This document shows positions 18,886 through 31,367 of a stretch of 64,000 nucleotides of DNA, piece after piece; within the stretch, counting starts at the first letter, position 1, and every line of letters starts with the position of its first letter. The notes beneath the pieces are model-generated. The model was given only the letters and a program-made list of their open reading frames with translations, was not told where the DNA came from and did not search any database. Both the position numbers and the translations under genes were made by a program. Origin of the DNA: Candidatus Lightella neohaematopini (GTDB lineage: Bacteria > Pseudomonadota > Gammaproteobacteria > Enterobacterales > Enterobacteriaceae); the NCBI GenBank assembly GCA_025728545.1, contig JAOBJL010000001.1, forward strand, positions 1-64,000. The letters run 5' to 3'.

Positions 18886-19413
18886 TTGTTTAATTTGATA
18901 ACAAAAAAAATACTTTTTTTTAGTAAATTGAAAGCTAGCTTAGCTAAGTTAGCTAATTGGGGACTAAGTAATTCTTTGTGGCCATATAATTTTGGGTTAT
19001 CTTGTTGTTACGTAGAAATGACTACTACTTTTACTGCTGTTCATGATATTGCTAGATTTGGATCAGAAGTAATTCGTTCATCACCTAGACAATCAGATTT
19101 AATGGTCATAGCTGGTACACCATTTATTAAAATGGCACCAATAATAAAAAAATTATATGAACAGATGTTAGAACCAAAATGGGTAATATCTATGGGTGCT
19201 TGTGCTAATTCTGGTGGTATGTATGATATATATTCTGTAGTTCAAGGAGTAGATAGAATTATTCCAGTTGATATTTATATACCTGGTTGCCCTCCTAGAC
19301 CAGAAGCATATATTCAAGCTTTATTATTATTACAAAAATTTATAAGAAGTAAAAAACGACCACTATCATTAGTTGTTAACGATAATATGTGCTATCATAA
19401 AAATAATAATTAA
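18886..19413 (+). CDS. nuoB: NADH-quinone oxidoreductase subunit B
   Basis: Carries iron-sulfur cluster N2 next to the quinone site. The four ligands are Cys40 and Cys41 (GLSCCYVEM), Cys106 (MGACANSGG) and Cys135 (PGCPPRPEA). The core is highly conserved. An in-frame stop lies immediately upstream, and the first ATG is inside the conserved core, so translation must begin at TTG (18886, or the TTG at 18895). The N-terminus is about 20 residues shorter than in E. coli and the C-terminal tail is also cut (175 against 220). Confidence 0.94.
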   Translation: MFNLITKKILFFSKLKASLAKLANWGLSNSLWPYNFGLSCCYVEMTTTFTAVHDIARFGSEVIRSSPRQSDLMVIAGTPFIKMAPIIKKLYEQMLEPKWVISMGACANSGGMYDIYSVVQGVDRIIPVDIYIPGCPPRPEAYIQALLLLQKFIRSKKRPLSLVVNDNMCYHKNNN

Positions 19414-19462
19414 TTAAAGTAATTAAATTTATCATAAACTACTAAAATATCATAAATTAATT

Positions 19463-21244
19463 ATGATAAAAAAAATAAAGAACAATAGTAATTATTTATT
19501 AATTAAACAGTTAAAATCTTATTTATGTTTAGATAATTTAATTGTACAAAAAACTAAAATAAAATATCCGATAATATGGATTAATCGTGATTTATTGATA
19601 AAAACAATTATCTTTTTAAAACAAAAATTAATTAAACCGTATTCTATGCTATATGATCTACATGGTGTAGATGAAAGACTAAGAAAAAATTTTAGTGATA
19701 TACCTAAACTAGACTATACCGTATTTTATCATTTAATTTCTATAGAAAGAAATCATGATATTATAATAAAGGTAGCGCTATCAAAAGATAGTTTATATAT
19801 ACCAACTATAAGTAATATATTTATTAATGCTAACTGGTACGAACGTGAAACTTGGGAAATGTTTGGTATAAGGTTTATAAACCATCCTAATCTAACTCAT
19901 CTTATTATGCCTAAAAATTGGATTGGTTATCCATTACGCAAAGACTATTTAACTAAAGCAACTGAACAAGAGCATAATCATAATAATAACGAATATTATA
20001 ATAAAATTATTTTAAATAATGAAGTATCTTTTAATTTTAATGAATGGAAAACTAATATTCAAGATGATAATCAATATAAAAAATATACTATATTAAACTT
20101 AGGACCTAATCATCCATCTGTACATGGCGTATTTCGTTTAATCTTACAACTAAAAGGAGAACAAATTATTAACTGTATACCTGATATTGGATATCATCAT
20201 CGGGGAGCAGAAAAAATTAGTGAATTTAAAACGTGGCATAATTATATACCATATACTGATCGTATAGAGTATCTTGGTGGATGTATAAATGAGATGCCAT
20301 ATATATTAGCAATAGAAAAATTAGCTGGAATTAAAGTATCTGAACGTATAAAAGTAATAAGAATAATGTTATCTGAATTATTTAGAATTAATAGTCATTT
20401 GTTATATGTAGGTACTTATATTCATGATTTAGGTGGCATGACTCCAATATTTTTAATTTTTACCGATAGACAAAAGATTTATAATATTATAGAATATATT
20501 ACTGGTGCTAGAATGCATCCAGCTTGGTTTCGTATTGGCGGTTTAGCTAATGATTTACCATCAGGATGGCAAAAATTATTACAAGAGTTAATAGATTGGT
20601 TACCTAAAAGATTAAATAATTATATAAAAATTTCTATAAATAATAGTATATTACGTAGTCGTACAAAAGGTGTTGCTGCATATAGTAGTAAAGACGCTAT
20701 TAATTGGGGAATTACTGGTACTGCCTTAAGAGCTACTGGCATTGATTTTGATATACGTAAGTATCGTCCTTATTCTGGTTATGAAAATTTTGATTTTGAA
20801 GTTCCAATTGGTAATGGAATAAGTGATTGTTACAATCGTTTAATATTAAAAATAGAAGAAATATTTCAAAGTATTAATATTTTGAAGCAATGTTTAAATA
20901 ATATGCCTAGTGGACCATTTAAGGTATATCATAATCTAACTACTCCCATCAATAAAAATCAAACTTTAAATAATATAGAATCTTTAATTAATCATTTTAT
21001 AAATATTTCTTGGGGACCAACTATATTAGCTAATGAATCGTTAGAAATGATTGAAGGCACTAAAGGAATAAATAGTTATTATTTAATAAGTGATGGTGAT
21101 GCTGTAAGTTATAGAACTAGAATTCGTACTCCTAGTTTTCCTCATCTACAACAAATTCCTAGTGTAATCAAAGGTAGTTTTATCCCAGATTTAATATCTT
21201 ATCTTGGTAGTATAGATTTTGTTATGTCAGATGTTGATAGATAA
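19463..21244 (+). CDS. nuoCD: NADH-quinone oxidoreductase subunit C/D (fused)
   Basis: Single polypeptide of a NuoC part (about residues 1-190) and a NuoD part (about 205-593), a fusion typical of Enterobacterales and relatives. NuoC motifs include [13 protein letters not shown] and [10 protein letters not shown]; NuoD shows [19 protein letters not shown] and a C-terminal SDVDR. NuoD lines the quinone pocket beside NuoB. At 593 residues it is nearly the same as E. coli (about 596). Confidence 0.96.
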   Translation: MIKKIKNNSNYLLIKQLKSYLCLDNLIVQKTKIKYPIIWINRDLLIKTIIFLKQKLIKPYSMLYDLHGVDERLRKNFSDIPKLDYTVFYHLISIERNHDIIIKVALSKDSLYIPTISNIFINANWYERETWEMFGIRFINHPNLTHLIMPKNWIGYPLRKDYLTKATEQEHNHNNNEYYNKIILNNEVSFNFNEWKTNIQDDNQYKKYTILNLGPNHPSVHGVFRLILQLKGEQIINCIPDIGYHHRGAEKISEFKTWHNYIPYTDRIEYLGGCINEMPYILAIEKLAGIKVSERIKVIRIMLSELFRINSHLLYVGTYIHDLGGMTPIFLIFTDRQKIYNIIEYITGARMHPAWFRIGGLANDLPSGWQKLLQELIDWLPKRLNNYIKISINNSILRSRTKGVAAYSSKDAINWGITGTALRATGIDFDIRKYRPYSGYENFDFEVPIGNGISDCYNRLILKIEEIFQSINILKQCLNNMPSGPFKVYHNLTTPINKNQTLNNIESLINHFINISWGPTILANESLEMIEGTKGINSYYLISDGDAVSYRTRIRTPSFPHLQQIPSVIKGSFIPDLISYLGSIDFVMSDVDR

Positions 21245-21281
21245 AATAAATAATAATATTTAGTATAATATATAGTTAAGT

Positions 21282-21746
21282 ATGATAATAAAAGAAGAAT
21301 ATAAAATTATAAATAAAAAAAAGAATTTATATGAACATCCAAGATCATTAATAATTGAAGCCTTGAAGATCGCACAAATTAAATATGGCTGGGTACCAAA
21401 TAAAGAAATTGTTTATATCGCAAAAATATTAAGTTTATCAGTTAGCGAAGTAGAATCAGTAGCAACATTTTATAGTAAAATATTTCGTAAACCAGTAGGT
21501 AAAAATATTATATACTATTGTGATAGTGTGGTTTGTTATTTACATAATGCTGATAGCATTAGAAAAAATATTGAATTAATATTGAATATTAAGTTAGGTC
21601 AAACTACTAAAAATAATAAATTTACATTTCTACCAACTAGCTGTTTAGGAAGATGTGATTATAGTCCAATTATAATGGTTAATTATGATATTTATACCAA
21701 AATATTAAAAAAAGATATTATTAATATAATAAATAAATATTTATGA
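21282..21746 (+). CDS. nuoE: NADH-quinone oxidoreductase subunit E
   Basis: Thioredoxin-like subunit holding the [2Fe-2S] cluster N1a. All four ligands are present: Cys80 and Cys85 (CDSVVC) and Cys121 and Cys125 (SCLGRC). At 154 residues it is near the E. coli 166. Its last four bases overlap the nuoF start (ATGA), giving coupled translation. Confidence 0.95.
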   Translation: MIIKEEYKIINKKKNLYEHPRSLIIEALKIAQIKYGWVPNKEIVYIAKILSLSVSEVESVATFYSKIFRKPVGKNIIYYCDSVVCYLHNADSIRKNIELILNIKLGQTTKNNKFTFLPTSCLGRCDYSPIIMVNYDIYTKILKKDIINIINKYL

Positions 21747-23023
21747 TTGATATAAAAAAAACAGAATATACACATCCATTAACTTGGAGATTACGTAGTG
21801 ATAATAAACCAGTATGGTTATCGGAGTATATAAAAAAACTTGGTTATCAAGGAGCAAGAAAAGCGTTGTCTATGCACAACAAAATGATACTTAATATGGT
21901 GGAACAATCTAAATTACGAGGTCGGGGAGGTAGTGGTTTTTATACATTCAAAAAATGGTTAGTTACTTTAAAAAATACAACAAATAATCAGGGTTACTTA
22001 ATTTGTAATGCTGATGAGATGGAACCAGGTACTTATAAAGATCGTGTGTTAATAGAACAATTACCTCATTTATTAATAGAAGGAATGTTAATATCAGCTT
22101 ACACTCTAAATATTAATAAAGGATATATTTTTTTACGTTGTGAATATTATAATGAATTAAATAATTTAAATTATGCAATTAACGAAGCAGTAGATAATAA
22201 CTTATTAGGTAAAAATATTTTAAATAGTAATTTTGATTTTGAATTAGTTATTCATAGTGGAGCTGGACGTTATATTAGTGGAGAAGAAACTGCTTTAATT
22301 AATTCTCTTGAAGGACGTAGAGCAAACCCAAGATACAAACCACCATTTCCTACTGATATTGGATTATGGGGTAAACCTACTTGTGTAAATAATGTCGAAA
22401 CATTATGTAATATACCTGCAATTATACTGTATGGTTCTAATTGGTATAAAAGTATTTCAATAAATAATAGTAATGATCATGGTACTAAATTAATGGGTTT
22501 TTCCGGTCATGTAAATAATCCAGGATTATGGGAGGTACCTTTTGGTATTATTGCACGTAATTTACTAGAAGATTATGCTGAAGGAATAATAGATAATAAA
22601 AAATTAAAAGCCTGGTTACCAGGCGGTATTAGTACAGCTTTATTATTAGATAAACACTTAGATTTACCAATGGATTTTGATAATATATTTAATGCTGGAA
22701 GTAGGTTAGGAACAGCAATGGCTATTGCAATAGATGATACTACTGATATTATAGATATAATTTGTAACATAGAAGAATTTTTTTCAAGAGAATCATGTGG
22801 ATTATGTACTCCATGTCGTGAAGGATTACCCTGGATTGTAAAAATATTAAAATCAATTAAACAATATAAAAGTAAAAAACATGATATTTTTACATTAAAT
22901 CAATTATGTTTTACTTTAATGCATAATAAAAGTTTTTGTGCTCATGCCCCTGGAGCTATTGAACCATTAAGAAGTGCAATAAAATATTTTTATTTCGAAT
23001 TTAAATCAAAACTAAAACATTAA
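21743..23023 (+). CDS. nuoF: NADH-quinone oxidoreductase subunit F
   Basis: Binds NADH, FMN and cluster N3. The nucleotide site GRGGSGF is at 60-66 and the N3 motif [12 protein letters not shown] is at about 350. Other conserved blocks are [14 protein letters not shown] and [14 protein letters not shown]. At 426 residues it is close to E. coli (445). Overlaps nuoE by four bases and precedes nuoG by 61. Confidence 0.96.
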   Translation: MIDIKKTEYTHPLTWRLRSDNKPVWLSEYIKKLGYQGARKALSMHNKMILNMVEQSKLRGRGGSGFYTFKKWLVTLKNTTNNQGYLICNADEMEPGTYKDRVLIEQLPHLLIEGMLISAYTLNINKGYIFLRCEYYNELNNLNYAINEAVDNNLLGKNILNSNFDFELVIHSGAGRYISGEETALINSLEGRRANPRYKPPFPTDIGLWGKPTCVNNVETLCNIPAIILYGSNWYKSISINNSNDHGTKLMGFSGHVNNPGLWEVPFGIIARNLLEDYAEGIIDNKKLKAWLPGGISTALLLDKHLDLPMDFDNIFNAGSRLGTAMAIAIDDTTDIIDIICNIEEFFSRESCGLCTPCREGLPWIVKILKSIKQYKSKKHDIFTLNQLCFTLMHNKSFCAHAPGAIEPLRSAIKYFYFEFKSKLKH

Positions 23024-23084
23024 ATGTATTTATTATTATGTTATAATTAATAATATTATTTTAATAAATTCATGGTATTGGAAA

Positions 23085-25733
23085 ATGATAAGTATAAGTA
23101 TAAATGGAGATTATTATTCAGTAAATAAAAATAATAATTTATTACATGTTTGTTTGTCTTTAGGATTTAATATTCCATATTTTTGTTGGCACCCTGCATT
23201 AGGTAGTGTTGGAGTATGTAGACAATGTGCTGTTAAACAGTACAGTAATCAATATGATAATATTGGTAATGTAGTTATGTCTTGTATGACTACAGTAACA
23301 AAAAATATGATCATTTCAACTAATCATTATGACATTATTAAATTTAGAAAATATATTATAGAATTAATGATGGTTAATCATCCTCATGATTGTCCAGTTT
23401 GTGAGAAAGCTGGTAATTGTCATCTACAAAATATGGTTATATTAAATAAACATTTTATAAGAAAATATCGTTTTAATAAGAGAATATATAAAAATCAATA
23501 CCTTGGTCCATTTATTAATCATCATATGAATAGATGTATTGGTTGTTATCGATGTGTAAGATTTTATTGTCATTATTCTGGAGGTAATGATTTTGGTGTT
23601 TATGGATCAGGAAATAATATATATTTTGGTCGTGTTAATGACGGAATATTAAAAAATAGATTTTCTGGTAATTTAGTAGAAATTTGTCCAACTGGAGTGT
23701 TTACTGATAAAATATATTCTAATGTGTATACTAGGAAATGGGATATAAATTTGACACCTAGTATATGTTTAAAATGTAGTATAGGTTGTAATATTAATGT
23801 TGGTACTTATTTAGGTTCACTACGTTATATAGAAAATCGTTATAGTAGTGATATTAATGGTTTTTTTTTATGTGATTTAGGACGTTTTGGTCATCCGTTA
23901 AGTAAGTCATATTTTATTCATTATCCAGTATACCGTAGTGTTAATAAAGTATCTTCAATTAGTATTAAAGATACTATTAGAATAGTTGCAAACTTAGTAA
24001 AAAATTCTAAAAATATTATTGGTTTAGGTTCACCAAGGGCAAGTATGGAAAATAACTTTGCCTTAAATAAATTAGTTGGGGTAAATAATTTTTATCTAGG
24101 TATAACTCAAAACGAATATGAATTATTATTATTAATAATACAAATATTAACTAATAGTGGTATTTATGTACCATCTCTATTAGAAGTAGAAAGTTATGAT
24201 GCCATTTTAATACTAGGAGAAAATGTTTCAGAAACTGGAGCTAGAATGGCATTATCTATTAGACAAGCAATTAATAATGCAGTAAATATAACTAGCAAAA
24301 TAGATATAAAAAATTGGCATAGCGATGCAGTAAAAAATTATATTCAACAAAGAAAAAACTTATTATTTATTACTAGTATTGATGTGACTGATTTAGATGA
24401 TATTGCAACCTGGTGTTATTATGGATCATTAGATGATCAAGCTAGATTAGGGTTTATGTTAGCTAATATAATAGATAATTCATCACCAAAAGTTATCAAT
24501 ATAAGTAATAAATTAATAAAAGAGATTAACAAAATTGCTTACGATTTAATTCATGCTAACAAAGTATTAATTATTAGTGGAACTACTACTAATAAAAATG
24601 TAATTAAAGCAGCTGCAAATATTGCAATTGCATTAAAAAATAAAAAAATTAATGTTGGTATTAATTTTATTACTAATTGTGCTAATAGTTTAGGCTTATC
24701 ATTAATTAATAATCAAGGTAGTATAGAACAAGCTTTAAACTTATTAGAACGTAAACAAGCTGATGGATTAATTATACTAGAAAATGATTTGTATAGATAT
24801 GTAGCAAAAAATAGATTAAATAAACTATTAAATAGTATTAGTACAATTATTATACTAGATTATAAATATAATAGTGTCATGAAAAAAGCAAATGTTGTTA
24901 TACCAACTACTAGTAATACAGAAAGTAATGGTACAGTAGTTAATTATGAAGGTAGAGTTCAAAAATTCTTTAAACCATATGATAAATATATAAATAATAA
25001 AAATTATTTATTAGATAGTTGGTATTGGCTACATAGTATAAATAACAAGTATTTAAATAAACCAATAAAATGGAAAAATGTTAATGATGTAATGAAATCA
25101 CTAATTAAACAAGTACCAAAATTAAGTGATATTAATGTAATTAGTAATTATAACATAGAAAAACAAGAATCATTTACAAATATTCCACGTAATTGTGGTT
25201 ATAATGCTGTAGATAATTTATGCGATAAAAGAAATAAATGTTTTTTTACCAATGAAGAATTTGATAATAAACAAAAAAATTTAAATAATTATAAATTAAA
25301 ATATATTGATGTTAATATATCAAAATCATTAAATATTGAACATAATAAATATCAAAATTCTAATACAAGTATTAAATTATTTAATAGAAAAACTGTAGAT
25401 ATGAATTATTTTAGTTATATAGATAGTAATAAAAAAATCAATGAGTGGTTGATTGTTCCATACTGGAATATGTTTGGTAGTGAAGAAACATCACAAAGAA
25501 TAAAAGTAATTAAATATGTTACTTCATTAGCATATGTTGTAATTAGCTATAAAGATATAAAAAAACTTAATATTAAAAATAATTTGTTTACATTTACATG
25601 TATGGGAGATAGTTTTACCTTACCTGTAAAATTAAGTAATAAACTACGCTCTGGCAATATAGGATTACCAATAGGACTACCTGGAATTCCATTATTTTTA
25701 TCTGGATTAACTATTAGTAATATAAATAAATAA
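23085..25733 (+). CDS. nuoG: NADH-quinone oxidoreductase subunit G
   Basis: Largest peripheral-arm subunit, with a chain of iron-sulfur clusters. Cluster N1b ligands are Cys34, Cys45, Cys48 and Cys67, the same numbering as E. coli. N5 uses His99, Cys103, Cys106 and Cys112. N4 uses the CIGCYRC region and EICPTG. The optional N7 cluster, lost in many lineages, is intact in CLKCSIGC plus a later Cys in [10 protein letters not shown]. The remainder is molybdopterin-oxidoreductase-like. 882 residues against 908 in E. coli. Confidence 0.96.
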   Translation: MISISINGDYYSVNKNNNLLHVCLSLGFNIPYFCWHPALGSVGVCRQCAVKQYSNQYDNIGNVVMSCMTTVTKNMIISTNHYDIIKFRKYIIELMMVNHPHDCPVCEKAGNCHLQNMVILNKHFIRKYRFNKRIYKNQYLGPFINHHMNRCIGCYRCVRFYCHYSGGNDFGVYGSGNNIYFGRVNDGILKNRFSGNLVEICPTGVFTDKIYSNVYTRKWDINLTPSICLKCSIGCNINVGTYLGSLRYIENRYSSDINGFFLCDLGRFGHPLSKSYFIHYPVYRSVNKVSSISIKDTIRIVANLVKNSKNIIGLGSPRASMENNFALNKLVGVNNFYLGITQNEYELLLLIIQILTNSGIYVPSLLEVESYDAILILGENVSETGARMALSIRQAINNAVNITSKIDIKNWHSDAVKNYIQQRKNLLFITSIDVTDLDDIATWCYYGSLDDQARLGFMLANIIDNSSPKVINISNKLIKEINKIAYDLIHANKVLIISGTTTNKNVIKAAANIAIALKNKKINVGINFITNCANSLGLSLINNQGSIEQALNLLERKQADGLIILENDLYRYVAKNRLNKLLNSISTIIILDYKYNSVMKKANVVIPTTSNTESNGTVVNYEGRVQKFFKPYDKYINNKNYLLDSWYWLHSINNKYLNKPIKWKNVNDVMKSLIKQVPKLSDINVISNYNIEKQESFTNIPRNCGYNAVDNLCDKRNKCFFTNEEFDNKQKNLNNYKLKYIDVNISKSLNIEHNKYQNSNTSIKLFNRKTVDMNYFSYIDSNKKINEWLIVPYWNMFGSEETSQRIKVIKYVTSLAYVVISYKDIKKLNIKNNLFTFTCMGDSFTLPVKLSNKLRSGNIGLPIGLPGIPLFLSGLTISNINK

Positions 25734-25735
25734 TT

Positions 25736-26695
25736 ATGATTACATTATACGATTTAATTAATTTAATAAAATTAATATTATTATTGTTGATTATAATAAT
25801 AACCGCTGCTTATCTTAGTTTTATTGAAAGAAGATTATTAGCACTAGTACAAAATAGATATGGACCAAATAGGGTTGGTCCATATGGAACATTACAAGTA
25901 GTTGCTGATATGATAAAAATGTTATTAAAAGAGGATTGGACACCAAAATTTAGTAATAAATATTTATTTAATATTGCGCCAATTATATCATTTATTTATA
26001 TAATTCCGATATTCCTTATTATACCAATTACAGCTAGTAAATTTTTATCTAAGTTAAATATAGGTGTATTACTATTTTTAGCTCTTTCAGGAATATCTAT
26101 TTATCCAATAATACTAGCTAGTTGGGCTAGTAATAATAAATATGCTATGTTAGGAGCTATAAGAGCAGTAGCTCAAGTAGTTAGTTATGAACTATTTTTA
26201 GGATTATCTATTATGGGAGTAGTAGTTAAATCTAAATCATTTAACTTAATAGATATAGTTGCATCACAACAACATTTGTGGAATATTATACCACAGTTTT
26301 TAGGTTTTATTAATTTTTTTATAGCTAGCTTAGCTATTTGTCATCGTCATCCTTTTGATCATCCTGAATCAGAACAAGAATTAGTTAGCGGGTATCATAT
26401 TGAGTATTCTGGAGTAAAATTTAGTTTATTCTTTATAGGTGAATACATTAGTATGATCGCATCATCAGCTATGATAGTAACGCTCTTTCTTGGTAGCGGT
26501 TATGGTCCTTTATTACCATCTTGTTTATGGTTTATTTTAAAATTAATGCTTTGTATTATATTATTCATTTTAATTAGAGCATCATTAATTAGACCAAAAT
26601 ATGATCATATTATAAAATTTAGTTGGTTAGTATGTTTACCAATATCTTTAATAAATTTATTACTTACTGCATTTGTGTGTTTATTAAGTAAATAA
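25736..26695 (+). CDS. nuoH: NADH-quinone oxidoreductase subunit H
   Basis: Membrane subunit that forms the entry of the quinone chamber. About eight hydrophobic helices and the conserved blocks [35 protein letters not shown] and the acidic loop [22 protein letters not shown] are intact. At 319 residues it equals the family length (325). Starts two bases after the nuoG stop. Confidence 0.96.
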   Translation: MITLYDLINLIKLILLLLIIIITAAYLSFIERRLLALVQNRYGPNRVGPYGTLQVVADMIKMLLKEDWTPKFSNKYLFNIAPIISFIYIIPIFLIIPITASKFLSKLNIGVLLFLALSGISIYPIILASWASNNKYAMLGAIRAVAQVVSYELFLGLSIMGVVVKSKSFNLIDIVASQQHLWNIIPQFLGFINFFIASLAICHRHPFDHPESEQELVSGYHIEYSGVKFSLFFIGEYISMIASSAMIVTLFLGSGYGPLLPSCLWFILKLMLCIILFILIRASLIRPKYDHIIKFSWLVCLPISLINLLLTAFVCLLSK

Positions 26696-26720
26696 AAATA
26701 ACAATTTAAATTATTTATAT

Positions 26721-27269
26721 ATGTTTATTTTAAATAAAATTAAAAATATAATTATTAGTATAAGTACAGTTATACGTAGTATTTGTTTAGTAGGACTACA
26801 ATCTCTAAATAAACGAGAAACTATTTTGTATCCAGATAAAAATATTAATTTATCTGATAGATTTAGAGGTAAAATAGTATTAACTAAGAATAATGATGGA
26901 ACAGAACGTTGTGTAGCTTGTGGTTTATGTGCTGTAGTTTGTCCAGTAAATTGTATATTTTTGCAAAAAACTGAAAATAATAGTGGTCGTTGGTATCCAA
27001 AAGTTTTCCAGATTAATATGGCAAGATGTATATTTTGTGGTTTTTGTGAAGAAGCATGTCCTACTTTAGCTATTCAATTAACTAAAGATTTTGAGTTAAG
27101 TAATTATAATCGTAGTAATTTACTATATAAAAAACATAATTTATTAATTTCTAATACCGGAAAATATCATAATTATAATTTTTACCGTAAATCTGGATTA
27201 TCAAAAATTAATAAATGTAATAGTAAATGTAAAACTAAATTAGTAGATACTAAAAATTTATTACCGTAG
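26721..27269 (+). CDS. nuoI: NADH-quinone oxidoreductase subunit I
   Basis: Ferredoxin-like subunit with two [4Fe-4S] clusters (N6a, N6b) that relay electrons to NuoB. Two complete motifs are visible: CVACGLCAVVCP and CIFCGFCEEACP. At 182 residues it matches E. coli (180). The C-terminal tail after about residue 145 is unusually rich in Asn, Lys and Ser and little conserved. Confidence 0.95.
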   Translation: MFILNKIKNIIISISTVIRSICLVGLQSLNKRETILYPDKNINLSDRFRGKIVLTKNNDGTERCVACGLCAVVCPVNCIFLQKTENNSGRWYPKVFQINMARCIFCGFCEEACPTLAIQLTKDFELSNYNRSNLLYKKHNLLISNTGKYHNYNFYRKSGLSKINKCNSKCKTKLVDTKNLLP

Positions 27270-27301
27270 ATTTTTTTATTAAATAAAATATAAGGGGTAA
27301 A

Positions 27302-27766
27302 ATGGTATTATTATTTTACGCAATTACTATATTATTAATTATATTTAGTATTTTAACTATATCTACTAATAATATTATATATGCTCTATTATATTTTGCT
27401 TCATCTTTATTTTTTACATCATGTGTATTATTTTTACTTAAAATAGAATTAGCTGGAATAATAGAAATTATTTTATATGCAAATGCAATTGTTATATTAT
27501 TTACTATAATCATTATGTTGTTTAATGAAAATTTTAATAATTATATAAAATATAAAAAAGTTATTTTATGTGTACCAGTACCGCTGATGATTTTATTATT
27601 ATTAATTTATATTAATAATATTAGTTTTATAGAATTTAAAGAAACATTATTTACTATTAATGATATAGGTATATGTCTTTTTCAACATTATATACTATTA
27701 GTTGAGTTAATTTCTTTATTACTACTAACTACTATAGTAGTAGTACTATATATTAATAAAAAATAA
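27302..27766 (+). CDS. nuoJ: NADH-quinone oxidoreductase subunit J
   Basis: Five-helix membrane subunit next to NuoK and NuoA. The conserved helix 3 block AGIIEIILYANAIVILF is present. At 154 residues it is shorter than E. coli (184), mainly at the C-terminus. A Shine-Dalgarno AAGGGG about seven bases before the ATG supports the start. Confidence 0.93.
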   Translation: MVLLFYAITILLIIFSILTISTNNIIYALLYFASSLFFTSCVLFLLKIELAGIIEIILYANAIVILFTIIIMLFNENFNNYIKYKKVILCVPVPLMILLLLIYINNISFIEFKETLFTINDIGICLFQHYILLVELISLLLLTTIVVVLYINKK

Positions 27767-27770
27767 AAAT

Positions 27771-28061
27771 ATGATTTCATTATTTTATGGATTAATTATT
27801 ACATTTATTATATTCATAATAGGTCTTATTGGGATAGTACTACATTATAATATGATTTTTATATTGATTAGTATAGAAATTATGTTAAATGCTATGGCTT
27901 TAGCATTTATTATGTTAGGTAACTATTTAGGACAAATTAGTGGTTTTATTATGTACCTAGTAATAATTAGTATTGCTGCTATTGATACTAGTGTTAATTT
28001 ATCATTAATATTAAAAGCATATCGTACATATAATATTACTAGTATATATGATATACATTAA
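27771..28061 (+). CDS. nuoK: NADH-quinone oxidoreductase subunit K
   Basis: Three-helix proton-channel subunit. The two conserved membrane glutamates are visible in the ISIEIMLNAMALAF segment and in the family pattern; a second site corresponding to E. coli Glu72 falls in the IAAIDTSVNLSLI region, where Asp stands instead of the usual Glu. At 96 residues it is full length (100 in E. coli). Confidence 0.93.
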   Translation: MISLFYGLIITFIIFIIGLIGIVLHYNMIFILISIEIMLNAMALAFIMLGNYLGQISGFIMYLVIISIAAIDTSVNLSLILKAYRTYNITSIYDIH

Positions 28062-28070
28062 GGGTATTAT

Positions 28071-29882
28071 ATGAACTTATTATATTTATTAATATTATTT
28101 CCACTTACAGGATATTTATTGCTTTGTTGTGTTAATAAAAAAAACTATTCAATAATAAACTTAATTAATTTTTTAGTTATTGGATTACTAACGGTAACTA
28201 TTATAATAATTACTAATCGTTATCACAATACTACTTTGGTAATAAAACAAACATTATGGGAATTATCCTTACCACAAATAACATTATCATACTCATTATA
28301 TTTAGATCAATTATCATTAGTAATGTCTTGGTTAATTATAGGGGTAGGATTGCTAATTAAAATATATTCATTATGGTATATGAATAAAAAAGAAGGATAC
28401 TCAAGATTTTTTGCTTATATTAATTTATTTATTACTGGTATGCTAATTGTAATATTAGCAGATAATTTATTTTTTATGTTTTTTGGATGGGAGTTAGTAA
28501 GTTTTTGTAGTTATTTATTAATAGGATTTTATTATCGTGATGATAATAATTATTATTCTGCTATGAAATCTTTTATTATGAATCGATTTAGTGATATATT
28601 CTTGCTGGTAGCAATATTTTTAATTTATTATGAATATAAAAGTTTTAATTTTAATGATATAGATAATAATCTAATGTTGTATCATAACAAGACAGTTTTA
28701 TTGTTAATTACATACATGATAGTTATTGGAATTATTGGTAAATCAGCACAGTTTCCATTATATTCATGGTTAAAAGATGCAATGGTCGGACCAACTCCAG
28801 TATCTGCTTTAATTCATTCTACTACTATGGTTACAATAGGAATATATTTAGTTATTCGTATGCACAAAATTTTTGCTCTTACACCAACAACATTATTATT
28901 TATGCAATACATAGGAATTATAACAATAATTATATCTAGTTTATCAGCATTATTGCAAAGCAATATTAAAAAAATATTAGCATATTCTACTGTTAGTCAA
29001 ATTAGTTATATGTTTATAACATTAAGTATTAGTGCTTGGAATATATCTTTATACTATTTAGTTATACATGCATTTTGTAAATCATTATTATTTCTTTCCA
29101 CTGGTGTATTAATTAATATTTATGGTGAACAACAAATATTTAAATTATCTCCAATTAAAAAATTACCTATTATAACGTATTTAGGTTTTTTAGTTGGTGG
29201 TAGTTCTTTATCTGCATTTCCATTTATTACTGCTGGATTTTATTCAAAAAGTAATATAATTAATTATATTTTAATTAGTAATAATTATTATTTATTTTGT
29301 ATTGTTATATTTAGCACTATAATAACTACAATGTATACTTTTCGTACTATATTAATTATATATAATAAGATAAATATAGAATTTAAAATATTGAATAATT
29401 TCAATGTTTATCGCGACATACCAATAATTATATTAATTATATTAGCTACTGTTATTGGAGCAATAATAGTTTCTTATAAGATTAATATTGTAAATTATAA
29501 CAATTCTATCAGTAGTATATTATTTGAACTAATTTTTGTTATAATTAATATTATTAGTATTGTTATATCAATTAACATTTGGTATTGTCAAAAATTCCTT
29601 ATTAAGGATAATTATTATTTTTCATGTATAAAATATTTGTTATTATATGGATTAGATCAATTGTATAAAAATATTCTTATAAAACCTTATTATTTAATTA
29701 CTAATAAACTACAATCTGATCCGTTAACAAAATTGATTAATTTTGTTATTTTTATAATAAAATATATTAATAATTTTATTTTATATACTGAAACTAATAT
29801 ATTACATTGGTATATTAATAGTACATTAATAGGATTAGTTGTATTATTATTTATATATATTTATAATTTTTATATTTTTTAA
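28071..29882 (+). CDS. nuoL: NADH-quinone oxidoreductase subunit L
   Basis: Antiporter-like proton-pumping subunit at the far end of the membrane arm. The channel residues are intact: the glutamate of FFGWELVSFCSYLL and the lysines in GKSAQFPLYSWLKDAMVGPTP region. At 603 residues the long C-terminal lateral helix appears preserved (613 in E. coli). AAGGG ahead of the ATG is a clear ribosome binding site. Confidence 0.96.
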   Translation: MNLLYLLILFPLTGYLLLCCVNKKNYSIINLINFLVIGLLTVTIIIITNRYHNTTLVIKQTLWELSLPQITLSYSLYLDQLSLVMSWLIIGVGLLIKIYSLWYMNKKEGYSRFFAYINLFITGMLIVILADNLFFMFFGWELVSFCSYLLIGFYYRDDNNYYSAMKSFIMNRFSDIFLLVAIFLIYYEYKSFNFNDIDNNLMLYHNKTVLLLITYMIVIGIIGKSAQFPLYSWLKDAMVGPTPVSALIHSTTMVTIGIYLVIRMHKIFALTPTTLLFMQYIGIITIIISSLSALLQSNIKKILAYSTVSQISYMFITLSISAWNISLYYLVIHAFCKSLLFLSTGVLINIYGEQQIFKLSPIKKLPIITYLGFLVGGSSLSAFPFITAGFYSKSNIINYILISNNYYLFCIVIFSTIITTMYTFRTILIIYNKINIEFKILNNFNVYRDIPIIILIILATVIGAIIVSYKINIVNYNNSISSILFELIFVIINIISIVISINIWYCQKFLIKDNYYFSCIKYLLLYGLDQLYKNILIKPYYLITNKLQSDPLTKLINFVIFIIKYINNFILYTETNILHWYINSTLIGLVVLLFIYIYNFYIF

Positions 29883-29887
29883 ATTAA

Positions 29888-31357
29888 ATGTTATTATCCT
29901 GGTTAATAATTATTCCTATAATTGGTGGTATTATATGTTGGCAATGTGAACGAATTAATCATATTTTGCCGGGTATTATTGCAATTATTACTTTATTTAC
30001 AGAATTACTATTATTTATTTTGATATATCAACAATGTCAGAATACAATACATCCTCATAATACATTATGGTTATTAACATACAATATTAATTGGATATCA
30101 ATTGGTGTTAATTTTTTTCTAGCCGTAGATAATTTAACAATCATAATGTTGTTATTAACAATCTTTTTAGGATTAATATCAGTATTATGTATATCAAATA
30201 ATCATCCTAATATAGGATTATTTCATTTTAATATATTAATTATTATTAGCTGCACAATTGGTATGTTTTTATCAATTGATACGTTTTTATTTTTATGTTT
30301 TTGGGAAATAGTTAATATTCCAGTATATTTTTTAACTACTAATTTCGGTTATAGAAAATGTACTAGTAATAATTTATGCTTAAAGGCTGCAACCAAATTT
30401 TTTATATATTCTCAAATTAGTAGTTTATGTATGCTAAGTGTTATTGTGATTCTAGCTAATATATATCATAATACTCATGGTGTATGGAGTTTTAATTATC
30501 AAGATTTAATATCCCTAAATTTAAATAAATATACTGAGTATTTATTAATGATAACATTATTTATATCATTTGCTATTAAAATACCAATTGTACCATTACA
30601 TAGTTGGTATGTTGAAATACAAACATATGCTCCAACTAATGGTGTAATGGATATAAATAGTTTTTTATTAAAAACAGCAATATATGGAATTATACGTTTT
30701 TGCATACCATTTTTTCCAATTAGTTCTAATCAATTTATATTAATTATATCCATAATTGGTTTATCTAATATTATTTATGGTGCTATAATGTCATTTAGTC
30801 AAACTGATGTAAAACGTATTATATCATATATAAGTATATCTCATATGGGATTATTATTAATAGCAATATATAGTGTCTACAGCACTGCTTATTATGGCAT
30901 CATAATATTTATATTATCACATAGTATATCTACTACCGGATTAATTATTATTACAGGTTATTTTTATAAATATTTAAACACAAGAAACATTAATATTATT
31001 AATGGTTTATGGGCTAATATGGGTATTATACCAGCATTATTAACAATATTCATTACAGCTATCTTTGGATTACCTGGTACTGGTAATTTTATTGGTGAAT
31101 TTACAATATTATTAGCTAATTTTAGTATTAACCCAATATTAACTATAATAATTATCATAAGCTTATTATTATTAGTTATACCATCATTAAGAACACTACA
31201 ATTAATATGTTATGGTAAATATACACTAATTAATAATTATATGTTTAATATTACTAGAAAAGATCAATTAGTATTATTAATACTAGCGATAGTATTAATA
31301 TTGCTAGGTGTATATCCACAGTTAATTTTAACTATGCTATTTAAAATAAATAAATAA
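29888..31357 (+). CDS. nuoM: NADH-quinone oxidoreductase subunit M
   Basis: Second antiporter-like proton pump. Conserved elements are the glutamate in LCFWEIVNIPVYFL, the lysine in FAIKIPIVPLHSWYVE and the lysine in NSFLLKTAIYG. At 489 residues it is slightly shorter than E. coli (509). Starts five bases after nuoL. Confidence 0.96.
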   Translation: MLLSWLIIIPIIGGIICWQCERINHILPGIIAIITLFTELLLFILIYQQCQNTIHPHNTLWLLTYNINWISIGVNFFLAVDNLTIIMLLLTIFLGLISVLCISNNHPNIGLFHFNILIIISCTIGMFLSIDTFLFLCFWEIVNIPVYFLTTNFGYRKCTSNNLCLKAATKFFIYSQISSLCMLSVIVILANIYHNTHGVWSFNYQDLISLNLNKYTEYLLMITLFISFAIKIPIVPLHSWYVEIQTYAPTNGVMDINSFLLKTAIYGIIRFCIPFFPISSNQFILIISIIGLSNIIYGAIMSFSQTDVKRIISYISISHMGLLLIAIYSVYSTAYYGIIIFILSHSISTTGLIIITGYFYKYLNTRNINIINGLWANMGIIPALLTIFITAIFGLPGTGNFIGEFTILLANFSINPILTIIIIISLLLLVIPSLRTLQLICYGKYTLINNYMFNITRKDQLVLLILAIVLILLGVYPQLILTMLFKINK

Positions 31358-31367
31358 TTTTACTATT

